Source: Janthinobacterium sp. PAMC25594
Lineage (GTDB): Bacteria > Pseudomonadota > Gammaproteobacteria > Burkholderiales > Burkholderiaceae_D
Length of the DNA: 64,000 nucleotides
Assembly: GCF_019443505.1 (NCBI RefSeq)
Contig: NZ_CP080377.1
Span: 5,270,001-5,334,000 of the forward strand
Direction of reading: 5' to 3'
A program made the position numbers and the translations under genes. Positions 51,828 to 63,319 of the stretch are shown here, one piece after another. Each line of letters begins with the position of its first letter. Positions within the stretch are counted from its first letter, which is position 1. The notes beneath the pieces were generated by a model that had not been told where the DNA came from, did no database searches, and worked only from the letters and a program-made list of their open reading frames with translations.

Positions 51828-53429
51828 TTATGGCCGTGCCGGCGCATCGTCGCGCCGGTTGCGCTTCTCGCGCCGGCAATTCAGGGTGCCCAGGACGATG
51901 CCTTGCGGATCGACCGTATCCAGGTGGACATCGAAGCCCCACAGCCGTGCCACGTGCTTGAGCACTTCGGCCGCCTGCTGGTTCAGCGGGCGGCGCTGGA
52001 ATTGCGTGTGGCGCAGGGTCAGCGCCCTGTCGTCGCGCGTATTGACGGACCAGACCTGGATATTCGGCTCGCGGTTGCCCAGGTTGTACTGCTCGGCCAG
52101 CTGCTGGCGCACGTAGCGGTAGCCGGCATCGTCGTGGATGGCGGAAACGGCCAGTTTTTCATTCTTGTCGTCGTCGAGCACGGCAAAGAAGTGGAATTCG
52201 CGGATCAGCCGCGGCGACAGGTACTGGGCGATGAAGCTTTCATCCTTGAAATTGCGCATGGCGAAGTCCAGGCTCTTGCGCCAGTCGCTGCCGGCCATGT
52301 CGGGGAACCAGGCGCGGTCTTCGTCCGTCGGATGCTCGCAGATGCGGCGGATGTCGCTCATCATGGCAAAACCGAGCGCATACGGATTGATGCCGCTGTA
52401 ATACGGGCTGTCGATGGGTGGCTGGTAGACCACGTTGGTATGGCTTTTCAGGAATTCCATCATGAAGCCATCGCCCACCACGCCTTCGTCATACAGTTGG
52501 TTCAAGATCGTGTAATGCCAGAAAGTGGCCCAGCCCTCGTTCATGACCTGGGTTTGCCGCTGCGGATAGAAATACTGGGAAATCTTGCGCACGATGCGCA
52601 CCATCTCGCGCTGCCATGGTTCCAGCAGCGGCGCGTACTTCTCTATGAAGTACAGCAGGTTTTCCTCGGGCTCGGGCGGAAAACGGGGCGCGGCCTTGCG
52701 CTGCTCGTCCTCGTCCTCGTCATCCTCGCGCCGGGGCAGGGTACGCCACAGCTGGTTGATCTGCGATTGCACATAGGCTTCGCGCTCTTTCTGGCGCGCA
52801 TATTCCTTCGCCATCGACAGTTTCGCCGGACGCTTGTAGCGGTCCACGCCATAGTTCTGGATGGCGTGGCACGAGTCGAGCAGCAATTCCACCGCATCGA
52901 CGCCATGGCGCTGCTCGCATTCGGCGATGTAATTCTTGGCAAACACCATATAGTCGATGATGGCGTCCGCATCCGTCCAGGCGCGGAACAGATAGTTGCC
53001 CTTGAAAAAGGAGTTGTGGCCGTAGGCCGCATGCGCGATCACCAGCGACTGCATGGTCAGGCTGTTTTCCTCCATTAAATAGGCGATGCACGGGTTCGAG
53101 TTGATGACGATCTCGTAGGCCAGGCCCATCTGGCCCCGCTTGTAGCTTTTCTCGGTAGACAGAAAATGCTTGCCGAACGACCAGTGGTTATACGAGACGG
53201 GCATGCCGACCGAGGTGTAGGCATCCATCATCTGCTCGGCCGTGATGATTTCCAGCTGGTTCGGATAGGTGTCCAGGCCGAACTGCTTCGCCACACGGCG
53301 AATTTCCTCGTGGATTTGCTCGATCAGTTCGAACGTCCATTCCGATTGCTCGGGCAGGGCGTTCGGGTGGCGCAGGCGCACGAACGGTTCGCCCGGGGTG
53401 TTGCTGGCGCGGTCAAAGGCTGCACTCAT
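51828..53429 (-). CDS. SpoVR family protein (YcgB-like)
   Basis: A 533-residue protein of the SpoVR/YcgB family: EWTFELIEQIHEEIRRVAKQFGLDTYPNQ at the N-terminus, MPVSYNHWSFGKHF, YLMEENSLTMQSLVIAHAAYGHN (His-rich conserved block), HAIQNYGVDRYKRP, and NEGWATFWHYTILNQLYDEG. Function is unknown; in enteric bacteria it is coexpressed with the YeaG kinase in stationary phase and nitrogen stress. Two adjacent ATG codons overlap the YeaH-like stop; 53429 has the better spacing to AGGTG. Confidence 0.93.
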   Translation of the reverse strand: MSAAFDRASNTPGEPFVRLRHPNALPEQSEWTFELIEQIHEEIRRVAKQFGLDTYPNQLEIITAEQMMDAYTSVGMPVSYNHWSFGKHFLSTEKSYKRGQMGLAYEIVINSNPCIAYLMEENSLTMQSLVIAHAAYGHNSFFKGNYLFRAWTDADAIIDYMVFAKNYIAECEQRHGVDAVELLLDSCHAIQNYGVDRYKRPAKLSMAKEYARQKEREAYVQSQINQLWRTLPRREDDEDEDEQRKAAPRFPPEPEENLLYFIEKYAPLLEPWQREMVRIVRKISQYFYPQRQTQVMNEGWATFWHYTILNQLYDEGVVGDGFMMEFLKSHTNVVYQPPIDSPYYSGINPYALGFAMMSDIRRICEHPTDEDRAWFPDMAGSDWRKSLDFAMRNFKDESFIAQYLSPRLIREFHFFAVLDDDKNEKLAVSAIHDDAGYRYVRQQLAEQYNLGNREPNIQVWSVNTRDDRALTLRHTQFQRRPLNQQAAEVLKHVARLWGFDVHLDTVDPQGIVLGTLNCRREKRNRRDDAPARP

Positions 53430-54697
53430 CATTTCACCTGTTTCTTGAACAGTTCGCGGAAGACCGGGTAGATATCGGCCGGCGTGACGATCTTTTGCAT
53501 GGCGAAATGGGCGTGATGGTCGAGCACGCCCGCGTATTGCTCCCACAGGTTTTGCTGCGGGCCGTCGGTGATCTCGACATAGGTGTAGTACTGCACCTTG
53601 GGCAGGATGGTGTTGATCAGCAATTGGCGGCACAGCACGGAATCGTTGTCCCAGTTATCGCCGTCGGACGCCTGCGCCACATAGCTGTTCCATTGCCCGG
53701 CGCCATAGCGTTCGTCGATGATGGTATTGAGCAAGTGCAGGGCGGACGACACCACGGTGCCGCCTGACTCGCGCGAATTGAAGAATTCATGCTCGTCCAC
53801 TTCCGCCGCCGCCGTATGGTGGCGGATGAAGACCACCTCGATCTTGTCGTAGGCGCGCTTGAGGAACAGATACAAGAGGATGAAGAAGCGCTTGGCCGTG
53901 TCCTTGCGCGATTCGTCCATGGAGCCGGAGACGTCCATGATGCAGAACATGACGGCTTGCGTCATCGGCTTGGGCACTTTGATGCGGTTGCTGTAGCGCA
54001 AGTCGAACGGGTCGATGAAGGGAATCGCCAGCAAACGCGTATGGATGTGGTGGATCAATTGCCGCAATTCCTGCACCAGCACGTCGTCCTCGGCGGCGCC
54101 GTCGAGCAGCAGGGCGGCCAGCTGTTCCTCGGCCTGCGCCAGCTGCTTGCGGGCGCCGCCGCCGACGGCGATGCGCCGCCCCAGCGCGCCGCGCAGGGAG
54201 CGCAGCACATGGATGTTCGATGGCGTGCCCGACATATTGTAGCCGGCGCGCTGGTTCTTGAATTCCGTGGTGGCCGTCAACTGGGTTTTCACCATGTGCG
54301 GCAATTCCAGGTCCTCGAAGAAATAATTCATGAATTCTTCGCGCGACAATTCGAAGATGAAATCGTCTTCCGTCGTCTCGTCGCTATTGCCCGCCTTGCC
54401 CTTGCCGCCGCCAGCGCCGCCTTTCGGCCGGGCGATCTGGTCGCCTTTCAGGTATTCCTTGTTGCCGGGATTGACCACTTCCCATACGCCGCCATGCGCG
54501 TGGCCGAACGACGGTTCGCCCACGTCCTTGACGGGGATGCTGACCTTTTCGCCATTCTCGACGTCCGTGATCGAGCGCCCCTTGATGGCGCGCCCCACGG
54601 CATCCTTGATCTGGCCCTTGTAACGCCGCAGGAAACGCTCGCGGTTGACGGCGGATTTATTCTTGCTTTGCAAGCGCCTGTCGATGAGGTATGTCAA
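53429..54697 (-). CDS. yeaH: YeaH/YhbH family protein
   Basis: A 422-residue protein. Basic N-terminus (LIDRRLQSKNKSAVNRERFLRR), a central family region with FELSREEFMNYFFEDLELPH, and a C-terminal von Willebrand A-like domain (VMFCIMDVSGSMDESRKD, a MIDAS-type DxSxS). It lies between prkA and spoVR, the conserved order of this stress module, and is likely a partner of the kinase. Confidence 0.95.
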   Translation of the reverse strand: MTYLIDRRLQSKNKSAVNRERFLRRYKGQIKDAVGRAIKGRSITDVENGEKVSIPVKDVGEPSFGHAHGGVWEVVNPGNKEYLKGDQIARPKGGAGGGKGKAGNSDETTEDDFIFELSREEFMNYFFEDLELPHMVKTQLTATTEFKNQRAGYNMSGTPSNIHVLRSLRGALGRRIAVGGGARKQLAQAEEQLAALLLDGAAEDDVLVQELRQLIHHIHTRLLAIPFIDPFDLRYSNRIKVPKPMTQAVMFCIMDVSGSMDESRKDTAKRFFILLYLFLKRAYDKIEVVFIRHHTAAAEVDEHEFFNSRESGGTVVSSALHLLNTIIDERYGAGQWNSYVAQASDGDNWDNDSVLCRQLLINTILPKVQYYTYVEITDGPQQNLWEQYAGVLDHHAHFAMQKIVTPADIYPVFRELFKKQVK

Positions 54698-54769
54698 AGG
54701 GTGCCTCCTTGCCTCTCGTCTTGCGCGCCCCGCCAGTCGCCGGGCGGGAGCGCGCCTCCGCTGTCCGCG

Positions 54770-56692
54770 CTAGGATGACTTGCGTACGCGCAAGTACCAT
54801 TCGCATAACAGGCGTACCTGCTTGGCCGTATAGCCTTTTTCCACCATGCGGGCCACGAAGTCGGCGTGCTTGTTGGCATCGTCGGCGCTGGCCTTGGCAT
54901 TGAAGGAAATCACGGGCAGCAATTCCTCCGTATTCGAGAACATTTTCTTTTCGATCACGGTGCGGAACTTTTCATAACTGGTCCAGGCGGGATTCTTGCC
55001 GCCGTTCGAGGCCCGCGCGCGCAGCCCGAAATTCACGATTTCGTTGCGGAAGTCTTTCGGATTGGAAATGCCCGCCGGTTTCTCGATTTTTTCCAGTTCA
55101 TTGTTCAGCGATTCGCGATCGAAACTTTCGCCCGTGTCCGGATCGCGGTATTCCTGGTCCTGTATCCAGAAATCGGCAAACGTCACATAGCGGTCGAAGA
55201 TGTTCTGGCCGTATTCCGAATAGCTTTCCAGGTAAGCCGTCTGAATCTCCTTGCCGATGAATTCCACATAGCGCTGCGCCAGGTGCTCTTTAATATAAGA
55301 GAAGTAGCGCTGCTCGAGTTCCGGCGCGAACTGCTCGCGCTCGACCTGCTGTTCCAGTACATATAATAAGTGCACGGGATTGGCGGCCACTTCGGAATTG
55401 TCAAAGTTGAATACTTTTGACAGGATCTTGAAGGCAAAGCGCGTCGACAGCCCGTTCATGCCCTCGTCCACGCCCGCGTAATCGACGTATTCGTGCATGG
55501 ACTTGGCTTTCGGGTCCGTATCCTTGAGGTTTTCGCCATCGTAGACGAGCATTTTCGAGAAAATGCTGGAGTTTTCCGGGTCTTTCAGCCGTGACAGGAT
55601 GGCGAACTGCGCCATCATGCGCAGGGTGCCGGGCGCACACGGGGCCTTGACGAGCGAGGAATTGGCCACCAGTTTGTCGTAGATCTTGATTTCATCGGTC
55701 ACGCGCAGGCAATACGGCACCTTGACGATATAGATACGGTCAAGGAAGGCCTCGTTGTTGCGGTTGTTCTTGAAGGTCTTCCATTCCGACTCGTTCGAGT
55801 GGGCCAGGATGATGCCGTCGAACGGAATCGCGCCGAAGCCTTCCGTGCCCTTGTAGTTGCCTTCCTGCGTGGCCGTCAGCAGCGGATGCAAGACCTTGAT
55901 CGGCGCCTTGAACATTTCCACGAATTCCATCAAGCCCTGGTTGGCCAGGCACAGGCCGCCCGAATAGCTGTAGGCGTCCGGGTCGTCCTGCGCATAGTCC
56001 TCCAGCTTGCGGATGTCGACCTTGCCCACCAGTGAGGAAATATCCTGGTTGTTCTCGTCGCCCGGCTCCGTTTTCGAGATGGCGATCTGTTTCAGCACGG
56101 ACGGGTAGCGCTTGACGACGCGGAACTGGTTGATGTCGCCATTGTATTCATGCAGGCGTTTCACGGCCCACGGGCTGGGGATGTTGCGCAGGTAGCGGCG
56201 CGGGATGCCGTAATCCTCTTCCAGGATGGTGCCGTCCTCTTGCTCGTTGAACAGGCCCAGCGGCGATTCGTTGACGGGCGAGCCTTTCAGGCAATAGAAG
56301 GGCACGTGTTCCATCAGCGACTTGAGTTTTTCCGCGATCGACGACTTGCCGCCGCCGACAGGCCCCAGCAGATACAGGATCTGCTTGCGTTCTTCCAGGC
56401 CTTGCGCCGCGTGGCGGAAGTAGGAGACGACTTGCTCGATGACTTCCTCGGTGCCGTAGAACTCGCGGAAGGCGGGATAGATCTTGATGACCTTGTTGGC
56501 GAAGATGCGCGACAAACGCGTATCGTTGCGCGTGTCGACCAGTTGCGGCTCGCCGATGGCGGCCAGCATGCGTTCGGGCGCGCTGGCATACGTCAGCTTG
56601 TCCTTCTTGCACAGGGCCAGGTATTCGGTGAGCGACATTTCCTCTTCGCGGGTGCGCTCGTAGCGTGCTGCATAGTTATCAAAAATGGTCAT
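54770..56692 (-). CDS. prkA: PrkA/YeaG serine protein kinase
   Basis: A 640-residue protein with an AAA+ type N-terminal domain (Walker A GPVGGGKS at 110-117; IILAHSNESEWKTF in the arginine-sensor region) and a C-terminal PrkA kinase domain. Homologues phosphorylate proteins in sporulation or stress; recent work on some members indicates Lon-like AAA activity. First gene of prkA-yeaH-spoVR. No sigma-54 promoter was found upstream. Confidence 0.95.
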   Translation of the reverse strand: MTIFDNYAARYERTREEEMSLTEYLALCKKDKLTYASAPERMLAAIGEPQLVDTRNDTRLSRIFANKVIKIYPAFREFYGTEEVIEQVVSYFRHAAQGLEERKQILYLLGPVGGGKSSIAEKLKSLMEHVPFYCLKGSPVNESPLGLFNEQEDGTILEEDYGIPRRYLRNIPSPWAVKRLHEYNGDINQFRVVKRYPSVLKQIAISKTEPGDENNQDISSLVGKVDIRKLEDYAQDDPDAYSYSGGLCLANQGLMEFVEMFKAPIKVLHPLLTATQEGNYKGTEGFGAIPFDGIILAHSNESEWKTFKNNRNNEAFLDRIYIVKVPYCLRVTDEIKIYDKLVANSSLVKAPCAPGTLRMMAQFAILSRLKDPENSSIFSKMLVYDGENLKDTDPKAKSMHEYVDYAGVDEGMNGLSTRFAFKILSKVFNFDNSEVAANPVHLLYVLEQQVEREQFAPELEQRYFSYIKEHLAQRYVEFIGKEIQTAYLESYSEYGQNIFDRYVTFADFWIQDQEYRDPDTGESFDRESLNNELEKIEKPAGISNPKDFRNEIVNFGLRARASNGGKNPAWTSYEKFRTVIEKKMFSNTEELLPVISFNAKASADDANKHADFVARMVEKGYTAKQVRLLCEWYLRVRKSS

Positions 56693-58294
<1,602 letters not shown>

Positions 58295-58318
58295 AATCTG
58301 CATAAAGACCCGCCGCCC

Positions 58319-60850
58319 ATGTTCCGCCTCTCCCTGAAAATGACCGGCCGCGACTGGCGCGCCGGGCAACTGCGTTTCCTGCTCGTCGCGCTGATCGTCG
58401 CCGTGGCGGCCCTGTCGGCCGTGGGCTTTTTCGTCGACCGTTTGCGCGCGGGCCTGAACCGCGACGCGCACCAGTTGCTGGGGGCCGACCTGGTCATCAG
58501 CGCCGACCAGCCCGTCAATGCGGTCTGGCGCGCCGAAGCCGTCAAGCGCGGTTTTATCCTGGCCGACACGGTGACGTTTCCCAGCATGGCGCAGGCGGGC
58601 GAAGGCGAGCAATCGACCTCGCAACTGGCGTCCATCAAGGCTGTGTCACCGGGCTACCCGCAGCGGGGCAAGCTGAAAATCACGACCAAACCGAGCGAAG
58701 CGCAGGATGCCGTGGGCCAGCCGACCAGCCAGGTACCGGCGCCGGGCACCGTGTGGGTCGACGCGGCGATTCTGTCCAGCCTGAACGCGAAGCTGGGCGA
58801 CACACTGACCTTGGGCGACAAGGCATTTAGCGTCACGCAACTGATCGCCAGCGAGCCGGACCGCGGCGCCTCCTTCCTCAACTTCGCCCCGCGCGTGATG
58901 TTGCCCTTGAGCGACCTGGCCGCCACGGCGCTGGTGCAGAACGGTTCGCGCGTGTCGTACCGGCTGCTGCTGTCGGCACCGCCCGCCAAGGCGGCCGAGC
59001 TTGCGCAATATCAAGCCTGGCTGGAAAGCCAGATCAAGGCGCAATCAATAAAAGGCGTGCGCATTGAATCGCTGGAATCGGGCAGCCCGCAGATGCAATC
59101 GACCCTGGATCGCGCCGACCGTTTTCTGTCCCTCGTCGGCTTGCTGTCGGCCATGCTGGCGGCCGTCGCCGTGGCGATGGCGGCGCGCCGCTTCATGCTG
59201 CGGCACCTCGATGCCTGCGCCATGCTGCGCTGCCTGGGCTTGACGCAAAACCAGGTGACGGCCATGTACGTGATCGAATTTTTACTGGTCGGCCTGGTGG
59301 GCAGCCTGATCGGCGTGATGGTGGGCTTCGGCGGCCACCTGGTGCTGCTGGAGTTGCTGGGCAAGCTGGTGCAGAGCGACTTGCCGCCCGTCTCTGTGCT
59401 GCCCGCGCTGCAGGGCGTGGCCACCGGCATGCTGCTGTTGCTGGGCTTTGCCCTGCCGCCGATTTTGCAGTTACGCAATGTGCCGCACAACCGCGTGATC
59501 CGCCGCGAACAGGAGCCGCCGCAGGCGCTGGCCCTGGCCACGTATGGCCTCGGCATCGCCGCCTTCGTCGTGCTGCTGCTGTGGCAGGCGGGCGACGTGA
59601 AACTGGCGCTGCTGACGGCGGCCGGTTTCCTGGGCGGCTTCGCCCTGTTCGGCCTGGCCGGCTGGCTGGGCATCCGCTCGCTGAAAACCCTGCGCGGCGC
59701 CTTCAATCACCAGGGCTGGCGCTTTGCCGTCACGTCCCTGCAGCGCCGTCCGGGCGCCACCGTCATCCAGGTGGTATCGCTGGCGCTGGGCCTGATGGCC
59801 TTGCTGCTGCTGACGGTGGTGCGCGGCGACTTGATGGTGGCCTGGCGCAATGCCACGCCGCCCGATGCGCCGAACCGCTTCATGATCAATATCCTGCCCG
59901 AGCAAAAAGACCCGATCGCCGCGCGCCTGGCCCAGGCCGGCGTGGCCAATGCGCCGCTGTATCCGATGATACGAGGGCGTCTGGTGGCCGTGAATGGCAA
60001 TGCCATCACGGAAAGCACCTACGAGGATGACCGCGCCAAGGGCCTGGCCGACCGCGAATTCAACCTGTCGACGATGGCGACCATGCAGGAAGAAAACAAG
60101 CTGGTGGCCGGCAAGTGGTTCAGCAATGCGCCCGGTGCGCCGGCTGAGGCGTCGGTGGAAGAGGGCATCGCCAAGACATTGAAGCTGAAACTGGGCGACA
60201 AGTTGCGCTTCGACATCGCCGGCCAACCCGTCGAAGCGGCCATTACCAGTTTGCGCAAGCTGGAATGGGGCTCGATGCGCGTCAATTTCTTTGTCATCAT
60301 CAATCCGGCCGCCATGGCGGACACGCCGCAGACGTGGATCACGGCGTTTCACCTGCCGCCCGCGCAGGCGGACCTGGGCAACGCCTTGCTGCGCGACTAC
60401 CCGAATTTGACGGTGGTCGACGTGGGCGGCGTGCTGAAACAGATACAGGGCGTGCTGGACCAGGTGGTCACGGCCGTCGAATTCCTCTTTGCCTTCACTT
60501 TGGCCTCGGGCTTGCTGGTGCTGTATGCGGCCTTGATGGGCTCGCAGGACGAGCGCACGCGCGAAGCGGGCCTGCTGCGCGCGCTGGGCGCCACGCGGCG
60601 CCAGCTGGCGCAGGCGCAGCTGATCGAATTTTCGCTCGTCGGCGCGCTGGCCGGCTTGCTGGCGGCGACGGGTGCGGCGGCCATGGGCTGGGCCCTGGCC
60701 ACGTACCAGTTCAAGTTCGCCTGGAGCTTCGCGCCGGGCGTGTGGGCGTTCGGCTTGCTGGCCGGCGCCCTGTGCGCGATCGCCGGCGGCTGGCTGGGCT
60801 TGCGCAACGTGCTCAAGCATCCACCGCTGCAAACCTTGCGCGAAGGCTAA
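58319..60850 (+). CDS. FtsX-type ABC transporter permease (YbbP-like), orphan
   Basis: An 843-residue inner-membrane protein with ten predicted TM helices in three groups: an N-terminal TM followed by a MacB-like periplasmic domain (24-255), an FtsX core (FLSLVGLLSAMLAAVAVAMAARR), a second periplasmic domain (about 510-690) and a C-terminal FtsX core (LASGLLVLYAALMGSQDERTREAGLLRALG). Homologues (YbbP, LolE-like) work with a separate ATPase such as YbbA, which is not encoded nearby. ATP-dependent mechanotransmission in the periplasm is the likely job. Confidence 0.9.
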   Translation: MFRLSLKMTGRDWRAGQLRFLLVALIVAVAALSAVGFFVDRLRAGLNRDAHQLLGADLVISADQPVNAVWRAEAVKRGFILADTVTFPSMAQAGEGEQSTSQLASIKAVSPGYPQRGKLKITTKPSEAQDAVGQPTSQVPAPGTVWVDAAILSSLNAKLGDTLTLGDKAFSVTQLIASEPDRGASFLNFAPRVMLPLSDLAATALVQNGSRVSYRLLLSAPPAKAAELAQYQAWLESQIKAQSIKGVRIESLESGSPQMQSTLDRADRFLSLVGLLSAMLAAVAVAMAARRFMLRHLDACAMLRCLGLTQNQVTAMYVIEFLLVGLVGSLIGVMVGFGGHLVLLELLGKLVQSDLPPVSVLPALQGVATGMLLLLGFALPPILQLRNVPHNRVIRREQEPPQALALATYGLGIAAFVVLLLWQAGDVKLALLTAAGFLGGFALFGLAGWLGIRSLKTLRGAFNHQGWRFAVTSLQRRPGATVIQVVSLALGLMALLLLTVVRGDLMVAWRNATPPDAPNRFMINILPEQKDPIAARLAQAGVANAPLYPMIRGRLVAVNGNAITESTYEDDRAKGLADREFNLSTMATMQEENKLVAGKWFSNAPGAPAEASVEEGIAKTLKLKLGDKLRFDIAGQPVEAAITSLRKLEWGSMRVNFFVIINPAAMADTPQTWITAFHLPPAQADLGNALLRDYPNLTVVDVGGVLKQIQGVLDQVVTAVEFLFAFTLASGLLVLYAALMGSQDERTREAGLLRALGATRRQLAQAQLIEFSLVGALAGLLAATGAAAMGWALATYQFKFAWSFAPGVWAFGLLAGALCAIAGGWLGLRNVLKHPPLQTLREG

Positions 60851-61854
60851 GCGCCCACGCTGTCGCCCGCTTGCGCGCGTAAAAATTGTGCGTAGGACAG
60901 AATCGGCTGGCCCAGCTGATGCGGCGGCACGTCGAACAGGGCCCAGAAATACGTCACGCGGCCCAGGCAGATGGTGGGCGCGGCGCAGTAGCGGAACCAG
61001 TTTTCGCCGATGTGCGCCGCGTACATGCCATCGCTGTCGGCGTCGGAAAAATACGGAATCACGCGCATTTCCAGCAGGGCCAGCAGCAAGGATTCGGGCG
61101 CGTCGTTGTCGCGCGCCATTTCGTACTGCGTGTGCAGGCTGCGTTCCGTCTCGATGATCATCAGCCTGGCGTGGCCGTCGCGCGTGAAAAACAGGATGCC
61201 GCTGGGATTCGGAAAAATATAGAACTCGACAAAGCCATGGCGCCGGCACAGCTCGTGCACGACGGCGGCCAGCGCATCGTCTTGCAGAAAACTATAGTCG
61301 TGCAGCAATAGCAAGTCGCGTACGGTGTCCGATTGCTGCAGGAAGAATTCGCGTTGCAGGGCAACGATTTCCAGTTCCAGGATATCGAGCGCATCGTCGT
61401 CGCTCTTCTTGATGTAGCGGTCGATCAAGCCACGGTTGAACGCTGTCACGGCCACTTTTTCATCGGCCGCCCCCGTAAATAGAATCTTCTTGCACGGCAA
61501 GTCGCGTACGGCCTGGCAGAATTCCAGCCCATTCATCTGCGGCATCGAATAATCAACCACCAGTACGGAGGGCACGGCAAAGCGCTGGGGCTGGCCGCTG
61601 ATGCGCCAGATGCGCTCGATGTCGATGGCGACATTGCAGTCGTTGGGCGCCGTGCTGTGCAGGTCGAAATTCACATGCAGGGGCATGGCTTCACTCTGGT
61701 GCGTTTGCTGCAGCCAGCGCAGCGCGGTGCTCGTGTCGTGGAAGGTCTTGCGCGCCAGCGCGGGATCGAGCTGGAAAGCCATGCTTTTCAGAAAGGAATC
61801 GCTGTCATCGATCAGCACGGTGAGGGTCGGATGGGTGTAGACGGGCAGTTGCAT
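60847..61854 (-). CDS. jqsR: JqsR/LqsR-like response regulator
   Basis: A 335-residue regulator. The receiver domain has the acidic pair Asp16-Asp17 (LIDDSD), the phospho-acceptor Asp101 in VVDYSMPQMNG and the LFTGAADEKVAV and KKSDDDA segments; the acceptor lies about 45 residues later than in a normal receiver because of an insertion (around 47-90). The C-terminal 170 residues (SFLQDDALAAVV to the end) contain no helix-turn-helix; the output is a distinct alpha/beta domain as in LqsR of Legionella. It follows jqsS by 11 bases and is thought to act downstream of the sensor in hydroxyketone quorum sensing. Confidence 0.82.
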   Translation of the reverse strand: MQLPVYTHPTLTVLIDDSDSFLKSMAFQLDPALARKTFHDTSTALRWLQQTHQSEAMPLHVNFDLHSTAPNDCNVAIDIERIWRISGQPQRFAVPSVLVVDYSMPQMNGLEFCQAVRDLPCKKILFTGAADEKVAVTAFNRGLIDRYIKKSDDDALDILELEIVALQREFFLQQSDTVRDLLLLHDYSFLQDDALAAVVHELCRRHGFVEFYIFPNPSGILFFTRDGHARLMIIETERSLHTQYEMARDNDAPESLLLALLEMRVIPYFSDADSDGMYAAHIGENWFRYCAAPTICLGRVTYFWALFDVPPHQLGQPILSYAQFLRAQAGDSVGA

Positions 61855-61865
61855 GCGTCACCTTG

Positions 61866-63167
61866 CTAGGAAGTGGGTTGGAAGCGGGCAGGCACGGGCT
61901 GGGGAAATTCCAGGATGAAGATCGCATACGCATGCTCGCGCGAGACGCAGCGGATGCGCGCCTGCCAGGCGTGGGCGATCTGCCGGCACAGGGCCAGGCC
62001 GATGCCGCTGCCGTTGTGCACGGGATACGAATAAAAACGCTCGAAGATCAGCGGCAGGCGGTTGCGCGCGATGCCGCAGCCCGTGTCGATGAACAGCAGC
62101 CTGGGCACGGGGCGGGCGCCGTCGATGATGATGCGCACGCGGCCCTTGCCGGCGCGGTGGATGCTTTTCAAGGCATTGCGCAGCAGGTTCAGCAGGATCA
62201 CCACGCACAGTTCGTCCTGTCCCGCGAACTGGAAGTCGGCGCGCACGTCCACTGTGACGCTGGCGCGCTGCTTGTTGCCGGTAAACGGATAGCGCTTGAG
62301 CACGGAATTCACCATGTTCAGCATCGACAGCGTCTGGCTCGGTTCCAGGTTGCGGTTGACGGCGCTGGCGCTCAGGAGGAACAGGTCGATCATGTGCTGC
62401 ATGTGGCGCACCTCGAACTGGATGCGCGACAGCGCTTCCTGCAGCGGCGACATGGCCTCGGCTTCGCCCGCCAGCTGCGGCAGCAGGCGGCGCATGCCGC
62501 GCACGTTCGCCTCCACGCTGGTCAGCGGCGTGCGCAGTTCGTGCGCCACGGAACCGAGCCCGGCGGCCAGACCCGCCAGCCGCTCCTGTTCCAGCACCTT
62601 GCCGCCCACTTTCACGACGGACAGCGCGGCGATGGTAAACCAGTGCACGGGCAGCTGCTGCAGCACTGCGCGCTGCAGCAGGAAGCCGCCTTCGCCCTGC
62701 ACGATGACGGCCAGGCAGGCGGCGCCCGTGCCGATCAGGTAGGCGCGGCACGCCAGTTTTGTCTCGAAATGAAACAGCACCACCAGGCCGATCAGCAGCG
62801 ATTCGCTCCAGATGGACGACGCATGGTTCATCACGAACATGAAGGTAAAGAAGAACGGCAGGATGTAGCTGAGGGCGAACAGCAGGTAGCGCGACAGCCA
62901 GCGGGCCGAAAAGCGGCGCGCGAACAGGCCGGCCACGCAGATGCCCACGCCCGTCAGGCGCAGGGTCAGGTTTTCATAGGCTTGCGGGAAAAAAAACTGC
63001 CACAGCAGGTAGTACAGCGGCATGGCCACCGTGCCCACGGCGGCCAGCATGGCAACCCGGGTGGCCAGGTGCTCATGCGGTGCGCGCTCATGCAGCAGCG
63101 AATGGAGCAGTGTCTGGCGCACGCGTTGCCGCCAGTATGTCCATCGTCCTTGCCATTGCTGCGTCAT
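61866..63167 (-). CDS. jqsS: JqsS/LqsS/CqsS-like sensor histidine kinase
   Basis: A 433-residue membrane kinase. Six hydrophobic segments between residues 35 and 185 (YYLLWQFFFP; YILPFFFTFMFVMNHASSIW; LLIGLVVLFHFETKL) form the sensor typical of CqsS-type receptors for alpha-hydroxyketones. The kinase has the H-box His209 (GSVAHELRTPL), an N-box (LLNLLRNALKSI), G-boxes (DTGCGIARNRLP; NGSGIGLALC). It lacks a fused receiver, so it would signal to the adjacent JqsR. Divergent from the synthase gene. Confidence 0.88.
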   Translation of the reverse strand: MTQQWQGRWTYWRQRVRQTLLHSLLHERAPHEHLATRVAMLAAVGTVAMPLYYLLWQFFFPQAYENLTLRLTGVGICVAGLFARRFSARWLSRYLLFALSYILPFFFTFMFVMNHASSIWSESLLIGLVVLFHFETKLACRAYLIGTGAACLAVIVQGEGGFLLQRAVLQQLPVHWFTIAALSVVKVGGKVLEQERLAGLAAGLGSVAHELRTPLTSVEANVRGMRRLLPQLAGEAEAMSPLQEALSRIQFEVRHMQHMIDLFLLSASAVNRNLEPSQTLSMLNMVNSVLKRYPFTGNKQRASVTVDVRADFQFAGQDELCVVILLNLLRNALKSIHRAGKGRVRIIIDGARPVPRLLFIDTGCGIARNRLPLIFERFYSYPVHNGSGIGLALCRQIAHAWQARIRCVSREHAYAIFILEFPQPVPARFQPTS

Positions 63168-63241
63168 GACTCTGCCTTGATGCTTTCCAGAACGTCATCA
63201 TCGCGTAATTTTTCCTGGTTAAACGACTATCTGACTGGACA

Positions 63242-63255
63242 TTGATATACGTCAA
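63242..63255. promoter_or_regulatory. FNR/ANR-type box in the jqsS-jqsA divergent promoter
   Basis: TTGAT-ATAC-GTCAA matches the FNR/ANR consensus TTGAT-N4-ATCAA at nine of ten positions and sits inside the larger inverted repeat CATTGA-N6-TCAATG (63240-63257). It is 65 bases before the jqsA start and 75 bases before the jqsS start. A TTTAAT at 63283 may be the -10 of jqsA. Confidence 0.55.
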
Positions 63256-63319
63256 TGGATGGGTTGGCAACACGGTCAAGGTTTTAATCTGCAGCAAACA
63301 TTTCCCCAGGAGAAAACTT

